DNA of 26,114 nt from Bacteroidota bacterium (GCA_003648575.1 QMPN01000011.1:1-26114), one strand, 5' to 3'; numbered from the stretch's first letter, positions 1-9,181 are shown. Program-made: numbers and translations. Notes: generated by a model not told the origin, from the sequence alone.

Positions 1-932
1 CCTGAACTGAATTCGGGCTGGTGCCTGATCTTAAAATTAATTTTCTTGGGTGATGTGAGATCCAGGGGGTGCTGATCATTGATAAACTGAAAATCAGCCA
101 GCATCACTTCATCACTATACTGTGCAATGGGGTCATAACCATTAGAGATGTACAGAATGTTCTCTTCCAGGTCTTTCTTCACTACAAACCACGGGCCCTG
201 ACTCAAGCCTAAGCCCTTCCGCTGTCCGATAGTATGAAACCACAGGCCTTTATGCTCTCCCCAGTTCTTGCCTGTTTCCAGTTCGATGATCTGGCCGGGG
301 TTTTCACCCACATATTTCCTTATAAAATCATTGTAATTAATCTTCCCCAGGAAGCAGATGCCCTGGCTGTCGGGGCGGTTGGCACTTGGAAGCTTCATCC
401 CTTCAGCCAGCTGCCTGACCTCCTTTTTCCAGAGGTCATTGATGGGAAACATGGCCTTCGACAATTGCGGATAGGTGATCTGTCCCAGGAAATAGGTCTG
501 ATCTTTTCTAGTGTCACGAGCAGTCCCCAGGAAGTATCCCTGCTCATTTTCGATCACGGAGGCATAATGACCGGTCGAGATACGGTCAAAATCCTTTCCG
601 TATTTATCCTCGAAGCTGCCAAATTTGATCAGGCGGTTGCACATCACATCAGGATTGGGGGTAAGTCCTTTCTTAACCGTCTCAACAGTGTAGCTGACAA
701 CCCTGTCCCAGTATTCTTTCTGCAGGTCGACGATCTCCATCTTCAAGCCGTATTTCTTTGCAATCCAGGTGGTGATCTCAATATCTTCCTCCGATGGACA
801 ATCCATATAGCCGGGCTCGCCTTCCATGGCGATCTTAATGTAAAAGATCACCGGATCATATCCCATCTCTTTCAGAATGGGTATGGTGACAGAACTGTCG
901 ACACCTCCGGATACCAGCGAAGCTATATTCAT
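1..932 (-). CDS. mnmA: tRNA-specific 2-thiouridylase MnmA (C-terminus beyond window)
   Basis: Transfers sulfur to U34 of the tRNAs for Lys, Glu and Gln in the cytoplasm, using ATP to adenylate the base. The reading frame is open from the ATG at 932 to the left edge, giving 310 residues; the family is usually about 350-370, so roughly the last 50 are missing. Visible motifs are the N-terminal PP-loop SGGVDSS (residues 8-14), the first catalytic cysteine in NPDVMCN (C98), STGHYA (119-124), DQTYFLG, and the second catalytic cysteine in PDSQGICF (C193), followed by GQRKGLGLS in the domain that contacts the tRNA. All key residues are present. The start lies 9 bp after the sulfatase stop, so the gene is probably the last of a ruvC-sulfatase-mnmA transcript. 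The identification is firm; only the C-terminus is unseen. Confidence 0.95.
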   Translation of the reverse strand, partial: MNIASLVSGGVDSSVTIPILKEMGYDPVIFYIKIAMEGEPGYMDCPSEEDIEITTWIAKKYGLKMEIVDLQKEYWDRVVSYTVETVKKGLTPNPDVMCNRLIKFGSFEDKYGKDFDRISTGHYASVIENEQGYFLGTARDTRKDQTYFLGQITYPQLSKAMFPINDLWKKEVRQLAEGMKLPSANRPDSQGICFLGKINYNDFIRKYVGENPGQIIELETGKNWGEHKGLWFHTIGQRKGLGLSQGPWFVVKKDLEENILYISNGYDPIAQYSDEVMLADFQFINDQHPLDLTSPKKINFKIRHQPEFSS

Positions 933-941
933 TTTGCAAAG

Positions 942-2993
942 TTAGTTTACTATGACTTCATCTACAAATAGCCAGGCAGGCTTGCCTGCGCCCCCATGCC
1001 ATTCAGGAAGTGTGATATTCTTTGCTTTTATCTTAATAAACCTGGTCTCCAGACCGGGATATGCAGCATGTGCAATGCGCTTCATGATCTTATCGTCCTT
1101 ATTGCGCTCGTTGCATAATGCATTGGTAATGCTCATATATTCCATACCATTTTGAGAGGTCATGAATTCGACGGTTTTTGGTGGGAAGATCCATCTTTGC
1201 TGATCTTGCAAAAAACCGACTCTTATCTCAGATATCTTCATTGTTTCTCCAAGGTCCATCTCAAAAATGAAATCATCCCCCTGAAAACCACACCAGTTGT
1301 CCAGGCCAATATTATAGGCTTCCCCTTCGGGATAGGCAATGCCATCGGTGAGTGTTTTATATTGTGCACAATTCCCCCTGGAAGGCTTATTTTTAAGTTT
1401 ATACGGCCTCCCGACACCAATGTGTGAGATACTATCTACTGATATTGGAAGAAACTGTTGATGATCGGTATCTAAATACTCCTCTTGTAAGACATACAAG
1501 CGTTCCTTTAGTGTTTCGATAATTTCAGCATAAGCGGGATCTTCAGCAAGGTTTATCATCTCCCCGGGATCCGTTTCTATATCATACAACTCCCACTCAT
1601 CAACGTCATAATAAAAGTGAATCAGTTTATACTTTTCTGTCCTGATACCATAATGCCGCTTCACCTGATGCACAGCAGGATATTCAAAATAATGATAGTA
1701 CACAGCGTCACGCCAATTATCCGGACTATTTCCTGTCAGAATTTCGTGGAAAGATTCACCCTGAACATCCCCGGGCACCTCAGCCCCGGCAAGCTTAAGT
1801 ATGGTAGGAGCAAAGTCGGCATTGGTAAGCATGTGATCATCATCTGAAGCTTCCAATCCCGGCGCTGAAATGAGCAGTGGCATGCGATGTGATTCCTCAT
1901 ACATGAACCTCTTGTCGTACCAACCATGTTCTCCGAGAAAGAAACCCTGATCGGAAGTATAGATCACGATGGTGTTCTCATCCAGGCCACTTTCCTGCAA
2001 GTAGTCGAGCAGCCTGCCTACATTTTCATCCACCGTATGAATACATGAAAGGTAGTCTTCCATGTACTGTTGATATTTCCATTCAACGATGGCTTCCGGC
2101 TCATACACCAGAGTGTTATACTCATCTGCGCGTTCGGCATAATATGATTCCCACCTGCTATAATCCGATGGACTCATCCTTTGCTTTAAGTTTCCATCCC
2201 CTATCCAGAAGAAGATCTCCTGTTCCATATTTTTCTTTTCCACAAGGCTATCTGGCATCTTCAGATCATAATCTAATGACATATGGCCGGATATACTCAT
2301 CTCCTGCTTTGTGGCAGCTTTGCTTTTCCCATGATGATCATCATGAAGATTCTCCGGAACCGGAAATTTTATTCCATCATACATATCAAGGTGACGTATA
2401 GCAGGTTGCCAGTTTCTATGCGGAGCCTTATGGTGTAGCATCAGGAAAAATGGCTTTTCAGGATCCCGTCCTTCAATGAATGCAATTCCCTCATCGGTGA
2501 TGATATCGGTAACATAGCCTTCCCTGCTGACCCTTCCCTCTGGTGATTTAAAATCAGGCCTATAATATTGCCCCTGCCCGGGTAGTATATACCAGTGATC
2601 GAAGCCGATGGGTGTGCTTTTCAAATGCCACTTGCCTACGATACCCGTTCGATAACCCGCATCCTGCAATAATTTCGGCAAGCTTTGCTGCTCTCCGTCA
2701 AAGGGCCTTGAGTTATCAATTACCCCATTCATGTGGCTATACTTTCCTGTAAGGATGACAGCCCTGCTGGGTGCACAAATGGCATTGGTGCAATAACAAC
2801 GATCGAATCGGATGCCATTTTCTGCCAGGCGGTCGATATTTGGTGTTTGTATCAAGCTGTTGTCATAGGCGCTGATGGCTTTTGAGGCGTGATCGTCCGA
2901 CATGATGAAAATAATATTGGGTCGGTCATTCTTTACCGGGCTGCATGCGTTAAACAACAAGAGCAGCAGTAAGCATGGAATAAAGGTTCTCAT
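942..2993 (-). CDS. Lipoprotein sulfatase (S1 family) with C-terminal discoidin-like domain
   Basis: Predicted to hydrolyse sulfate esters, probably on a sulfated glycan, from a membrane-anchored position. The N-terminus has a hydrophobic stretch ending at C17 (LFNACSP), a plausible lipobox. The alkaline-phosphatase-like sulfatase core starts at residue 25 with NIIFIMSDDH (D33 and D34 bind metal). C73 in CAPSR (73-77) is the cysteine that becomes formylglycine, and a second metal-binding block reads SDQGFFLGEHGW. A DUF4976-like tail follows, then about 150 residues resembling an F5/8 type C (discoidin) sugar-binding module. At 683 residues it is longer than a bare sulfatase because of that module. 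The overall look recalls S1 sulfatases acting on 6-O-sulfated glucosamine in heparan-like glycans, but that specificity is a guess. It sits 6 bp after ruvC and 9 bp before mnmA, with no maturase, SusCD pair or glycoside hydrolase in view. Confidence 0.92.
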   Translation of the reverse strand: MRTFIPCLLLLLLFNACSPVKNDRPNIIFIMSDDHASKAISAYDNSLIQTPNIDRLAENGIRFDRCYCTNAICAPSRAVILTGKYSHMNGVIDNSRPFDGEQQSLPKLLQDAGYRTGIVGKWHLKSTPIGFDHWYILPGQGQYYRPDFKSPEGRVSREGYVTDIITDEGIAFIEGRDPEKPFFLMLHHKAPHRNWQPAIRHLDMYDGIKFPVPENLHDDHHGKSKAATKQEMSISGHMSLDYDLKMPDSLVEKKNMEQEIFFWIGDGNLKQRMSPSDYSRWESYYAERADEYNTLVYEPEAIVEWKYQQYMEDYLSCIHTVDENVGRLLDYLQESGLDENTIVIYTSDQGFFLGEHGWYDKRFMYEESHRMPLLISAPGLEASDDDHMLTNADFAPTILKLAGAEVPGDVQGESFHEILTGNSPDNWRDAVYYHYFEYPAVHQVKRHYGIRTEKYKLIHFYYDVDEWELYDIETDPGEMINLAEDPAYAEIIETLKERLYVLQEEYLDTDHQQFLPISVDSISHIGVGRPYKLKNKPSRGNCAQYKTLTDGIAYPEGEAYNIGLDNWCGFQGDDFIFEMDLGETMKISEIRVGFLQDQQRWIFPPKTVEFMTSQNGMEYMSITNALCNERNKDDKIMKRIAHAAYPGLETRFIKIKAKNITLPEWHGGAGKPAWLFVDEVIVN

Positions 2994-2999
2994 AATGGA

Positions 3000-3557
3000 T
3001 TATTTGATCTTATCCGGGTTCTTGGATATAAAGCTTTTCCAGCTTCCATAATGTTCTCCTCCGGCAGATGGTTTACGCTGGAAGTAATGACACACAGCTA
3101 CCGCCAGGCCATCGGTGGCATCCATATATTCAGGCGGGTTTTTTATGGAAAGCAAGGTGGTGAGCATGGCAGCTACTTGTTCTTTCGAAGCATTCCCGTT
3201 TCCTGTGATCGATTGTTTGATCTTCCTGGGAGCATATTCAAAAATGGGAACGTCCAGTTGCAGTGCAGCGGCCATAGCAACCCCCTGCGCACGTCCCAGC
3301 TTTAGCATCGACTGCACATTCTTACCAAAAAAGGGTGCCTCTATGGCCAGCTCATCCGGCTTGTATTCAGTAATCAGCGCACTGACACGTTCAAATATTG
3401 TTTTCAGTTTTAGTCCATGGTCGGGAAGCTTCCCCAACTTAAGCACCCCCATGGTAATTATTTCTATTTTACTACCTTTATGGTGGATAAGCCCATAGCC
3501 CATGATGTTGGTGCCGGGGTCGATGCCAAGTATAATTCTATCGTTTTTCAAAGCCAT
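3000..3557 (-). CDS. ruvC: Holliday junction resolvase RuvC
   Basis: Cuts four-way DNA junctions symmetrically, working with the RuvAB branch-migration motor in recombinational repair. At 185 residues it has the usual length. The four acidic residues that bind the catalytic metal are all visible: D13 in GIDPGT, E73 in [10 protein letters not shown], and D146 and D149 in [12 protein letters not shown]. The start at 3557 is only 18 bp from the flippase start on the other strand, so the promoter must overlap the flippase coding sequence; a consensus -7 element lies there (see 3583-3590). The sulfatase follows after 6 bp, which suggests shared transcription. Confidence 0.97.
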   Translation of the reverse strand: MALKNDRIILGIDPGTNIMGYGLIHHKGSKIEIITMGVLKLGKLPDHGLKLKTIFERVSALITEYKPDELAIEAPFFGKNVQSMLKLGRAQGVAMAAALQLDVPIFEYAPRKIKQSITGNGNASKEQVAAMLTTLLSIKNPPEYMDATDGLAVAVCHYFQRKPSAGGEHYGSWKSFISKNPDKIK

Positions 3558-3575
3558 GCTACTTCTGCAGTCCAG

Positions 3576-4619
3576 ATGAAAACAAATGTACGCAAAACAT
3601 ACAATTTTCTGATCAGCTTACTGATCATCCTTGCTACATACGGTTTCATTTACCAGCAGCTGTTTCACAAGCGTGACATCCAATCAGTTTACAAGGCTTT
3701 TCTCGACAGTTTTCACAATACATGGTTTATCTACATGATCATCCTTGTTGGGCTGCTCATGATTCTCAACTGGGGTATAGAAGCCCTGAAATGGTCGCTG
3801 CTGATCAGGAAAATAGAAAAGGTGAGATGGCTCACCTCCTTCAAAGCTGTATTGACCGGTGTTGCCGTGAGTTCCTTCACCCCTAACCGGGTAGGGGATT
3901 ATTTCGGGAGGGTGTTTATTCTCGAAAAGGCAAACCGCATCGAGGGTATATTTATTACCATACTCGGGAGCATGAGCCAGCTGCTGGTCACATTTCTGGC
4001 CGGAACAACCTGCATCTTCTTCCTTTTCCTGGGCCATCACCAGACCCTGCTCGAATACTTCAACATTCCGGCATATGTATACACATGGCTCCTTTGGGGA
4101 GGAGGAATACTAATCCTTGGCCTCAACATATTGTTTATTTTGCTTTTCCTGAACATCTCCCTGCTCAGTTCCCTGGCCGGGAAGTTTAAAGGCAGAACGC
4201 TTGAAAGGTTCACCTCCTACATCCATGTGCTTTCAGCCTACAGTGTTCGTGAATTGCTTATCATTATTATGCTGAGTGCATTTCGCTTCATTGTATTTTC
4301 AAGCCAGATGTGGATCTTACTCAGGGCTTTCTCCGTTGAATTGCCCTTTCTACATGGTATGATAATCATCGGGGTGATCTTTTTTACCATTACCATGATC
4401 CCTACTGTAGCCATTGCTGATCTGGGTATCAGGGGTTCAGTTTCTTTATTTATCATCGGGGTATACCTTGGTAATCCATCAGAAATGCCCCCCGAATTAG
4501 CCCTGGGTGTTGTAGCAGCATCCACCAGCCTCTGGCTGATCAACCTTGCCCTTCCTGCCCTGGTAGGCGCTATAATGGTCTTCAGCCTTAAGTTTTTCAG
4601 GAGGTCCTCCAATGAATAA
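3576..4619 (+). CDS. Flippase-like integral membrane protein (LPTS/UPF0104 family)
   Basis: A 347-residue polytopic inner-membrane protein of the family often annotated as lysylphosphatidylglycerol synthase TM region or UPF0104. Members resemble the flippase half of MprF, and the substrate here is unknown. About eight hydrophobic segments are visible, including residues 9-25, 50-69, 123-153, 168-193, 229-248, 259-281 and 315-340. The family's conserved loop appears as [13 protein letters not shown] (101-113). I chose the ATG at 3576 because the frame stays open upstream to 3417 only by running antisense through ruvC, and the protein starting [10 protein letters not shown] begins properly just before the first membrane helix. 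The stop overlaps the start of the next gene by 8 bp, so the two are probably translationally coupled; the partner glycosyltransferase hints at a lipid-linked sugar or modified-lipid role. Confidence 0.87.
   Translation: MKTNVRKTYNFLISLLIILATYGFIYQQLFHKRDIQSVYKAFLDSFHNTWFIYMIILVGLLMILNWGIEALKWSLLIRKIEKVRWLTSFKAVLTGVAVSSFTPNRVGDYFGRVFILEKANRIEGIFITILGSMSQLLVTFLAGTTCIFFLFLGHHQTLLEYFNIPAYVYTWLLWGGGILILGLNILFILLFLNISLLSSLAGKFKGRTLERFTSYIHVLSAYSVRELLIIIMLSAFRFIVFSSQMWILLRAFSVELPFLHGMIIIGVIFFTITMIPTVAIADLGIRGSVSLFIIGVYLGNPSEMPPELALGVVAASTSLWLINLALPALVGAIMVFSLKFFRRSSNE
3583..3590 (-). promoter_or_regulatory. Candidate -7 element for ruvC-sulfatase-mnmA
   Basis: Read on the minus strand this is TACATTTG, a full match to the Bacteroidota -7 consensus TAnnTTTG. 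It would place the transcription start about 20 nt before the ruvC ATG. No TTTG is found at the usual 20-bp spacing upstream, so support comes from position and the -7 match only. It lies inside the first codons of the divergent flippase gene. Confidence 0.4.
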
Positions 4620-5742
4620 TGCCGAGCTGGCCATTCTGATCATTTCCCTTTTTGCCGCTACAGCCTATAGCATACTGATCATTGCTTTTACCATCGGGTG
4701 GAACAGACTAAAAAAAGCAGCGGCCAACACCTCTCTCACAACACATATCAGCATCATTGTTGCCGCTAGAAACGAGGCTGATCATATTGATTCCTTATTG
4801 CAACGTTTGCTTAGCCAGCAATACCCTGAAGAGCTTTATGAGATCCTGGTAGTGAATGATCATTCAACAGATACGACCCTTGAAATTCTGGGAAGATATC
4901 AGGATCATCAGAAAATCAAAATTATAAACCTGCCCCCGGAGCAGAGCGGGAAAAAGAATGCACTCAGCCTGGGGATACAAAAGGCTACGGGAAGTTTGAT
5001 CAGCACTATTGATGCTGATTGCCTGCCTACTCAAAAATGGCTTAAGAGTATTGCCGCTTCCTATGAAGAGGGCAAGTACAAAATGATTGCCGGGCCGGTA
5101 GCTGTTCACAGTCCCCGGGGCTGGCTGGCATCCTTCCAGGCTCTTGAGTTGTTAAGCCTTGTATCCAGCGGTGGCGGTTCCATTGGCATCAAAAAGCCCA
5201 TTATGTGCAATGGGGCCAACCTCTGTTATGAGAAAGATGCATTTTTTGAAGTCGGTGGATTCAAAGGGAATGAACATATCCCGGGAGGGGATGATATGTT
5301 TCTAATGGAGAAGTTCAATAAACAATTTCCATCAGGCTCGATTGGTTTCAACACCAACCCGGAAAGCATAGTATATACAAAGGCATCACACAGTTTTAAG
5401 GAATTCTTGAACCAACGCTTCCGCTGGGTAGCCAAGAGCCCGGCCTACAGCAACCCCTTTCTGATCACCTCTGCCATTATTGTCTTGCTTTTTAACCTGA
5501 GTATGATCACTGCAATGGTATTTGCTTTCTTCTCCCTGCCGGGAATACTGATCTTCGGAGGGCTGTTTTTCCTGAAATGTATCATCGACTTCCCCATTCT
5601 CTGGAAAGCAAGCAGGTTTGCGAGGCAAACAAAGCTGATGGGAAACTACATCTCCTTCCAGTTTGTTTATTTCATCTTTATCAGTCTGAGTGGGGTGCTT
5701 GGGAATTTACTTTCCTTCAGCTGGAAAGGTCGGAAAAACTGA
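4612..5742 (+). CDS. Membrane-bound GT2 family glycosyltransferase
   Basis: A processive-type family 2 glycosyltransferase of 376 residues, predicted to move a sugar from a nucleotide-sugar donor to a lipid or glycan acceptor at the cytoplasmic face of the membrane. It has one N-terminal membrane helix (about 7-28), then the GT-A domain: SIIVAARNEADHID (47-60), VVNDHSTD, the metal-binding DAD (134-136), the catalytic-region GGDD (225-228) and QRFRW (268-272, the QxxRW motif). Two or three hydrophobic segments close the protein (about 283-325 and 345-368). It overlaps the flippase gene by 8 bp, and the pair presumably act in one envelope pathway. Donor and acceptor cannot be read from the sequence. 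The TGA stop at 5740-5742 runs into a strong hairpin. Confidence 0.9.
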   Translation: MNNAELAILIISLFAATAYSILIIAFTIGWNRLKKAAANTSLTTHISIIVAARNEADHIDSLLQRLLSQQYPEELYEILVVNDHSTDTTLEILGRYQDHQKIKIINLPPEQSGKKNALSLGIQKATGSLISTIDADCLPTQKWLKSIAASYEEGKYKMIAGPVAVHSPRGWLASFQALELLSLVSSGGGSIGIKKPIMCNGANLCYEKDAFFEVGGFKGNEHIPGGDDMFLMEKFNKQFPSGSIGFNTNPESIVYTKASHSFKEFLNQRFRWVAKSPAYSNPFLITSAIIVLLFNLSMITAMVFAFFSLPGILIFGGLFFLKCIIDFPILWKASRFARQTKLMGNYISFQFVYFIFISLSGVLGNLLSFSWKGRKN

Positions 5743-5769
5743 CCTGGCAGGTCTCCGACCTGCCAGGTC
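5741..5769. terminator. Perfect 12-bp palindromic hairpin between convergent genes
   Basis: Arms GACCTGGCAGGT (5741-5752) and ACCTGCCAGGTC (5758-5769) pair perfectly around a 5-nt loop, CTCCG. The hairpin fills the whole gap between the glycosyltransferase stop and the ispD stop and overlaps both stop codons, so it is well placed as a two-way terminator. There is no good T-run on either side. The sequence also looks like a dispersed REP-type palindrome. Confidence 0.7.
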
Positions 5770-6437
5770 TATTCTGCCAGATATGCCTTTGCAATCAGCA
5801 TATCCTCCGGGCTTGTGATCTTGATATTTTTTTTCTCACCATCAAGCAAGTTTATTTTTGCTCCAAATGCTTCAGCAACCGTAGCATCATCAGTAAAAGA
5901 GGTTCTGAACGCCTGCTCATATGCCTTTTTGATCAAGCCCAGCTCAAAAACCTGTGGTGTTTGTACCAGCCTGAGCTTATCCCTGTCGACAGGCCGTGAC
6001 TCATCGCCGCTTATCTCCCGCATGGAATCCTGCAGTGTGATCACCGGGATAGCATTCCCCTTTTGAGCAGCCAGCAGGAAGCAGTCCGATATCAATGAAA
6101 CTGAAAGCAGTGGACGGGCTGCATCATGTATAGCTACCATTCCATCGCCATCTATCATGGCCAGGCCTTTCTTAACAGAATCGAAACGTGTTTCCCCTCC
6201 GGGGCAAACTATATATGCAATGTTTTGGGGAAGTTTTTCTTCTACCGTTGCCCAGTCATCCATACTATCCTGAGGCAATACCAACACAAAAGAGATGTTG
6301 CTTGAATAATCTGCGAATGCTTTGATGGTATGAAGGATCACCGGCAGGCCGTTCAGGTCCATGAACTGTTTGGGGATATCGGAAACCATACGCTTCCCAA
6401 TACCTCCTGCCGTAATAATAACGTATTCTTTTAACAT
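5769..6437 (-). CDS. ispD: 2-C-methyl-D-erythritol 4-phosphate cytidylyltransferase IspD
   Basis: Joins CTP and methylerythritol 4-phosphate to make CDP-methylerythritol, the third step of the MEP route to isoprenoids. At 222 residues the length is typical. The nucleotide-binding ITAGGIGKRM (8-17) is followed by PKQF, then CPGGETRFDSVKKGL (79-92) and AIHDAARPL (102-110), all hallmarks of the family. It follows queA after 44 bp that hold a short degenerate heptamer array. Isoprenoids from this pathway supply the undecaprenyl carrier recycled by UppP, encoded a few genes upstream. Confidence 0.95.
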   Translation of the reverse strand: MLKEYVIITAGGIGKRMVSDIPKQFMDLNGLPVILHTIKAFADYSSNISFVLVLPQDSMDDWATVEEKLPQNIAYIVCPGGETRFDSVKKGLAMIDGDGMVAIHDAARPLLSVSLISDCFLLAAQKGNAIPVITLQDSMREISGDESRPVDRDKLRLVQTPQVFELGLIKKAYEQAFRTSFTDDATVAEAFGAKINLLDGEKKNIKITSPEDMLIAKAYLAE

Positions 6438-6445
6438 ATTAGAAA

Positions 6446-6480
6446 TGGTCCCGGTACCCGGTATCTGGAACCCTGCACCT
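6446..6480. repeat. Short degenerate heptamer array (about GGTACCC)
   Basis: Five successive 7-bp units read TGGTCCC, GGTACCC, GGTATCT, GGAACCC and TGCACCT. The array fills most of the gap between the queA stop (6482) and the ispD start (6437). It is short and diverged, so the period could be partly chance, but it resembles the clearer heptamer array at 24086-24163. Confidence 0.5.
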
Positions 6481-6481
6481 A

Positions 6482-7531
6482 TTATATTATCAGCATGGCA
6501 TCACCATAGGTGAAGAAGTTGTACTTCTTATCTACGGCTTCTTTATAGGCCTCCATCAGGAAGTCATATCCTGCATATGCAGCCACCATCATCATCATAG
6601 GTGATTGAGGCAGGTGCAGGTTGGTGATCATGGCATCAGCTACATGAAATTCGTATGGCGGGAAGATAAACTTATTGGTCCAGCCATCGAAAGGCTTCAC
6701 CTTGCCAGTTATAGAAACAGTTGTTTCCAGGGCCTTCATGGATGTGGTTCCAACCGCTACAACCTTATGCTTGCCTGCTTTGGCAGTATTCACCAGCAGG
6801 GAGTTTTGTGCATCGATGATCACCTCTTCCGAGTCCATCTTATGCTTGGTAAGATCTTCCACTTCGATAGTCCTGAAGTTCCCCAGGCCTGCGTGCAGTG
6901 TGACCTCCGCAAAAGACACGCCCAATAATTCGAGGCGTTTCATCAGCTCACGGCTGAAGTGCAATCCGGCGGTAGGTGCAGCAACAGCCCCTTCATGTTT
7001 GGCATAAATGGTCTGGTACCTTTCTTCGTCCTCAGGCATTACCTGGCGCTGATGGATCTTTGGCAATGGTGTTTCACCGAGGCTGGAGATCGTCTTTTTG
7101 AAGTCTTCATAGGGCCCGTCGAAAAGAAAACGCAGGGTCCTTCCACGTGATGTAGTATTGTCGATCACCTCAGCCACCAGGGCCTCATCTTCACCGAAAT
7201 AAAGCTTATTTCCGATCCGTATCTTACGTGCAGGATCCACCAGCACATCCCAGAGCCTGGTCTCACGGTTCAACTCACGAAGCAGGAACACTTCGATTTC
7301 TGCACCCGTCTTTTCTTTGGTCCCATGAAGCCTGGCTGGAAATACCTTGGTATTATTGATCGTGAATACATCCCCGTCGCTGAAGTATTCAAGAATATCC
7401 AAAAAGGTTTTATGCTCAATTGTTCGCTCCTTCCTATTCAACACAATCATCTTCGATTCGTCCCTGTTATCGTGTGGATGATTGGCTATAAGTTCAGGAG
7501 GTAAATGAAATCTGAATTGCGATAATTTCAT
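6482..7531 (-). CDS. queA: S-adenosylmethionine:tRNA ribosyltransferase-isomerase QueA
   Basis: Transfers and rearranges the ribosyl part of S-adenosylmethionine onto preQ1 in tRNA to give epoxyqueuosine at position 34. The 349-residue length is standard. It begins with [16 protein letters not shown], a typical opening for the family, and contains [16 protein letters not shown], the signature [14 protein letters not shown], the block [11 protein letters not shown], and a C-terminal [19 protein letters not shown] promoter with both consensus elements lies 38-69 bp upstream, so although truB precedes it by 138 bp, queA can probably be transcribed independently. Confidence 0.97.
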   Translation of the reverse strand: MKLSQFRFHLPPELIANHPHDNRDESKMIVLNRKERTIEHKTFLDILEYFSDGDVFTINNTKVFPARLHGTKEKTGAEIEVFLLRELNRETRLWDVLVDPARKIRIGNKLYFGEDEALVAEVIDNTTSRGRTLRFLFDGPYEDFKKTISSLGETPLPKIHQRQVMPEDEERYQTIYAKHEGAVAAPTAGLHFSRELMKRLELLGVSFAEVTLHAGLGNFRTIEVEDLTKHKMDSEEVIIDAQNSLLVNTAKAGKHKVVAVGTTSMKALETTVSITGKVKPFDGWTNKFIFPPYEFHVADAMITNLHLPQSPMMMMVAAYAGYDFLMEAYKEAVDKKYNFFTYGDAMLII

Positions 7532-7568
7532 TCTTCACTGTTTAATTTAGTCATCAGGAAATGATTTG

Positions 7569-7600
7569 CAAAGATACGACAAAATGACCGTCTTGTCAAA
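7569..7600 (-). promoter_or_regulatory. Bacteroidota-type promoter for queA(-ispD)
   Basis: On the minus strand TTTG (7600-7597) is followed after exactly 20 bp by TATCTTTG (7576-7569). This matches the Bacteroidota sigma-ABfr pattern, TTTG then TAnnTTTG. The predicted start is near 7564, giving a leader of about 33 nt before the queA ATG. Confidence 0.75.
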
Positions 7601-7669
7601 CCTATCCCCTACAAATTAAGCACTTTCGGGAGATTTTGGTAAATAACTACCGAAATGAATTATCTGAAG

Positions 7670-8386
7670 TCAGGCCTGCTTGTTTGCTTGCCTGGCGAGA
7701 AATTTTTCCAATTGAGGGATGCTGATGGAATCTTCGACCTTATGATTACCAATACGTGTTCGTCGTAGAGATTGAATGTAAGCACCACATTTTAAGGATT
7801 TTCCGAAATCGTGAGCCAGTGATCTGATATAGGTACCCTTGCTGCAGGATACCTTGAACGTGCTTTCCGGAATGCCTGCTTCGGAGATCTCAAACTCGTG
7901 GATATATACCTCCCTTTCAGGCATATCAACTTTTTCATTTCCCCTTGCCATTTTATATGCACGGGTGCCATCTACCTTGATAGCGGAGTAAACGGGGGGT
8001 ATTTGTTTGATCTTTCCAAGAAATTGCTTGCTTGCATCCAGGATCATTTCTTCTGATATATGTGCTGTTTCAAACTCCTGATCAATATCAGTTTCCCGAT
8101 CATAGGAAGGTGTTGTGGCACCTAAAAAGAGCGTCCCAGTGTACTCCTTGTCCAGGCCGGTAAACTCATTGATCTTCTTGGTAGCCTTGCCAACACAAAC
8201 CAGGAGCAAACCTGTTGCCAGCGGATCCAGGGTGCCGGCATGCCCTACCTTGATCTTTTTTATACCCAGGTGTTGTCGCATCAAATGCCTGATCTTATTC
8301 ACCACATCGAATGAAGTCCAATCGGTAGGCTTATCGATCAACAGCACTTCTCCTGCCGGGAAATCATATTTCCTGTTAAGATCCAT
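7670..8386 (-). CDS. truB: tRNA pseudouridine-55 synthase TruB
   Basis: Converts U55 in the T-loop of most tRNAs to pseudouridine. At 238 residues it is a compact form, common where the C-terminal PUA domain is short or absent. The nucleophile is D54 in VGHAGTLDPLATGLL (48-62). Other family blocks are LLIDKPTDWTSFDVV (15-29), PPVYSAIKVDG, and KGTYIRSLAHDFG. It starts 3 bp after the uppP stop, so it is almost certainly co-transcribed with uppP and DUF3098. Confidence 0.96.
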   Translation of the reverse strand: MDLNRKYDFPAGEVLLIDKPTDWTSFDVVNKIRHLMRQHLGIKKIKVGHAGTLDPLATGLLLVCVGKATKKINEFTGLDKEYTGTLFLGATTPSYDRETDIDQEFETAHISEEMILDASKQFLGKIKQIPPVYSAIKVDGTRAYKMARGNEKVDMPEREVYIHEFEISEAGIPESTFKVSCSKGTYIRSLAHDFGKSLKCGAYIQSLRRTRIGNHKVEDSISIPQLEKFLARQANKQA

Positions 8387-8389
8387 GAT

Positions 8390-9181
8390 TTAAAAAGCAA
8401 TAGAATAAACAATGGCAATACTGCCAATGATGAAACAGTAAATGGCAAAATACATCAGGTTTCCTTTTTTGACGATCCCGATCATCCAGCGACATGCCAG
8501 CAAGCCGGAAATGAATGCTGCCAGGAAACCAACGATCAGTGGGATCATGCCCATGCCGTCCTCCCCTGTCATACCACCGTCATAAATATCTTTGAAATTG
8601 GCTCCCAGGATAGGGATCAGTACCATTAGAAATGAGAAGCGTGCTATATTGGCTTTCCTGTTTCCAAGTAATAAACCGGTGGAGATGGTAGCACCGGACC
8701 TGGAAATTCCCGGCAATACTGCAAAGGCCTGTGCAATTCCAATAATAAAAGAATCGACATAAGAGATCTTTCTCTCATTGCTCTTGATAACATAGGTAGA
8801 GGCCAGCAATAGTGAGGTAATGATAAGCATGGAGCCAACCAATAATATATCGCCGGTAAAAAAGCCCTCGATCTGTTCTTTGAAGAAGATGCCCAGAATG
8901 ATCACCGGGATCATGGAGATGAAGATCTTCACAATATAAATGGTTTCTTCATTCCATTTGAAAGCGAACAGCCCTTTCAGCAATTGCAGAATATCTTTAT
9001 AAAAAACAACGATAGTACTCAAGACCGTAGCTCCATGAACCACCACGGTAAAGGCGAGGCTTTTCTCTGCATTAACGCCCAGTATGGCCTTTCCCAACTC
9101 GAGATGGCCGCTGCTGCTGACTGGTAAAAATTCGGTCAGACCCTGGATAATCCCAAGTATCAGTGCTTCGAGCCAGTCCAT
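8390..9181 (-). CDS. uppP: Undecaprenyl-diphosphatase UppP (BacA)
   Basis: Integral membrane enzyme that removes a phosphate from undecaprenyl diphosphate so the carrier lipid can be reused for peptidoglycan and surface glycans; extra copies give bacitracin resistance. At 263 residues it matches the family. Both signature regions are intact: QGLTEFLPVSSSGHLEL (13-29), with the catalytic-region E17 and H26, and LPGISRSGATIS (156-167), with R161. Multiple hydrophobic helices run through the rest. It lies 17 bp after the DUF3098 gene and 3 bp before truB. Confidence 0.96.
   Translation of the reverse strand: MDWLEALILGIIQGLTEFLPVSSSGHLELGKAILGVNAEKSLAFTVVVHGATVLSTIVVFYKDILQLLKGLFAFKWNEETIYIVKIFISMIPVIILGIFFKEQIEGFFTGDILLVGSMLIITSLLLASTYVIKSNERKISYVDSFIIGIAQAFAVLPGISRSGATISTGLLLGNRKANIARFSFLMVLIPILGANFKDIYDGGMTGEDGMGMIPLIVGFLAAFISGLLACRWMIGIVKKGNLMYFAIYCFIIGSIAIVYSIAF

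Noticed and set aside
234..971. A 245-codon open frame on the plus strand across mnmA
   Set aside because: It is antisense to mnmA, whose motifs are complete in the other frame, and its translation shows no recognisable family.
3417..3575. An upstream extension of the flippase gene
   Set aside because: These 53 codons lie antisense within and just before ruvC, read as non-membrane sequence with no family match, and precede the natural start at 3576.
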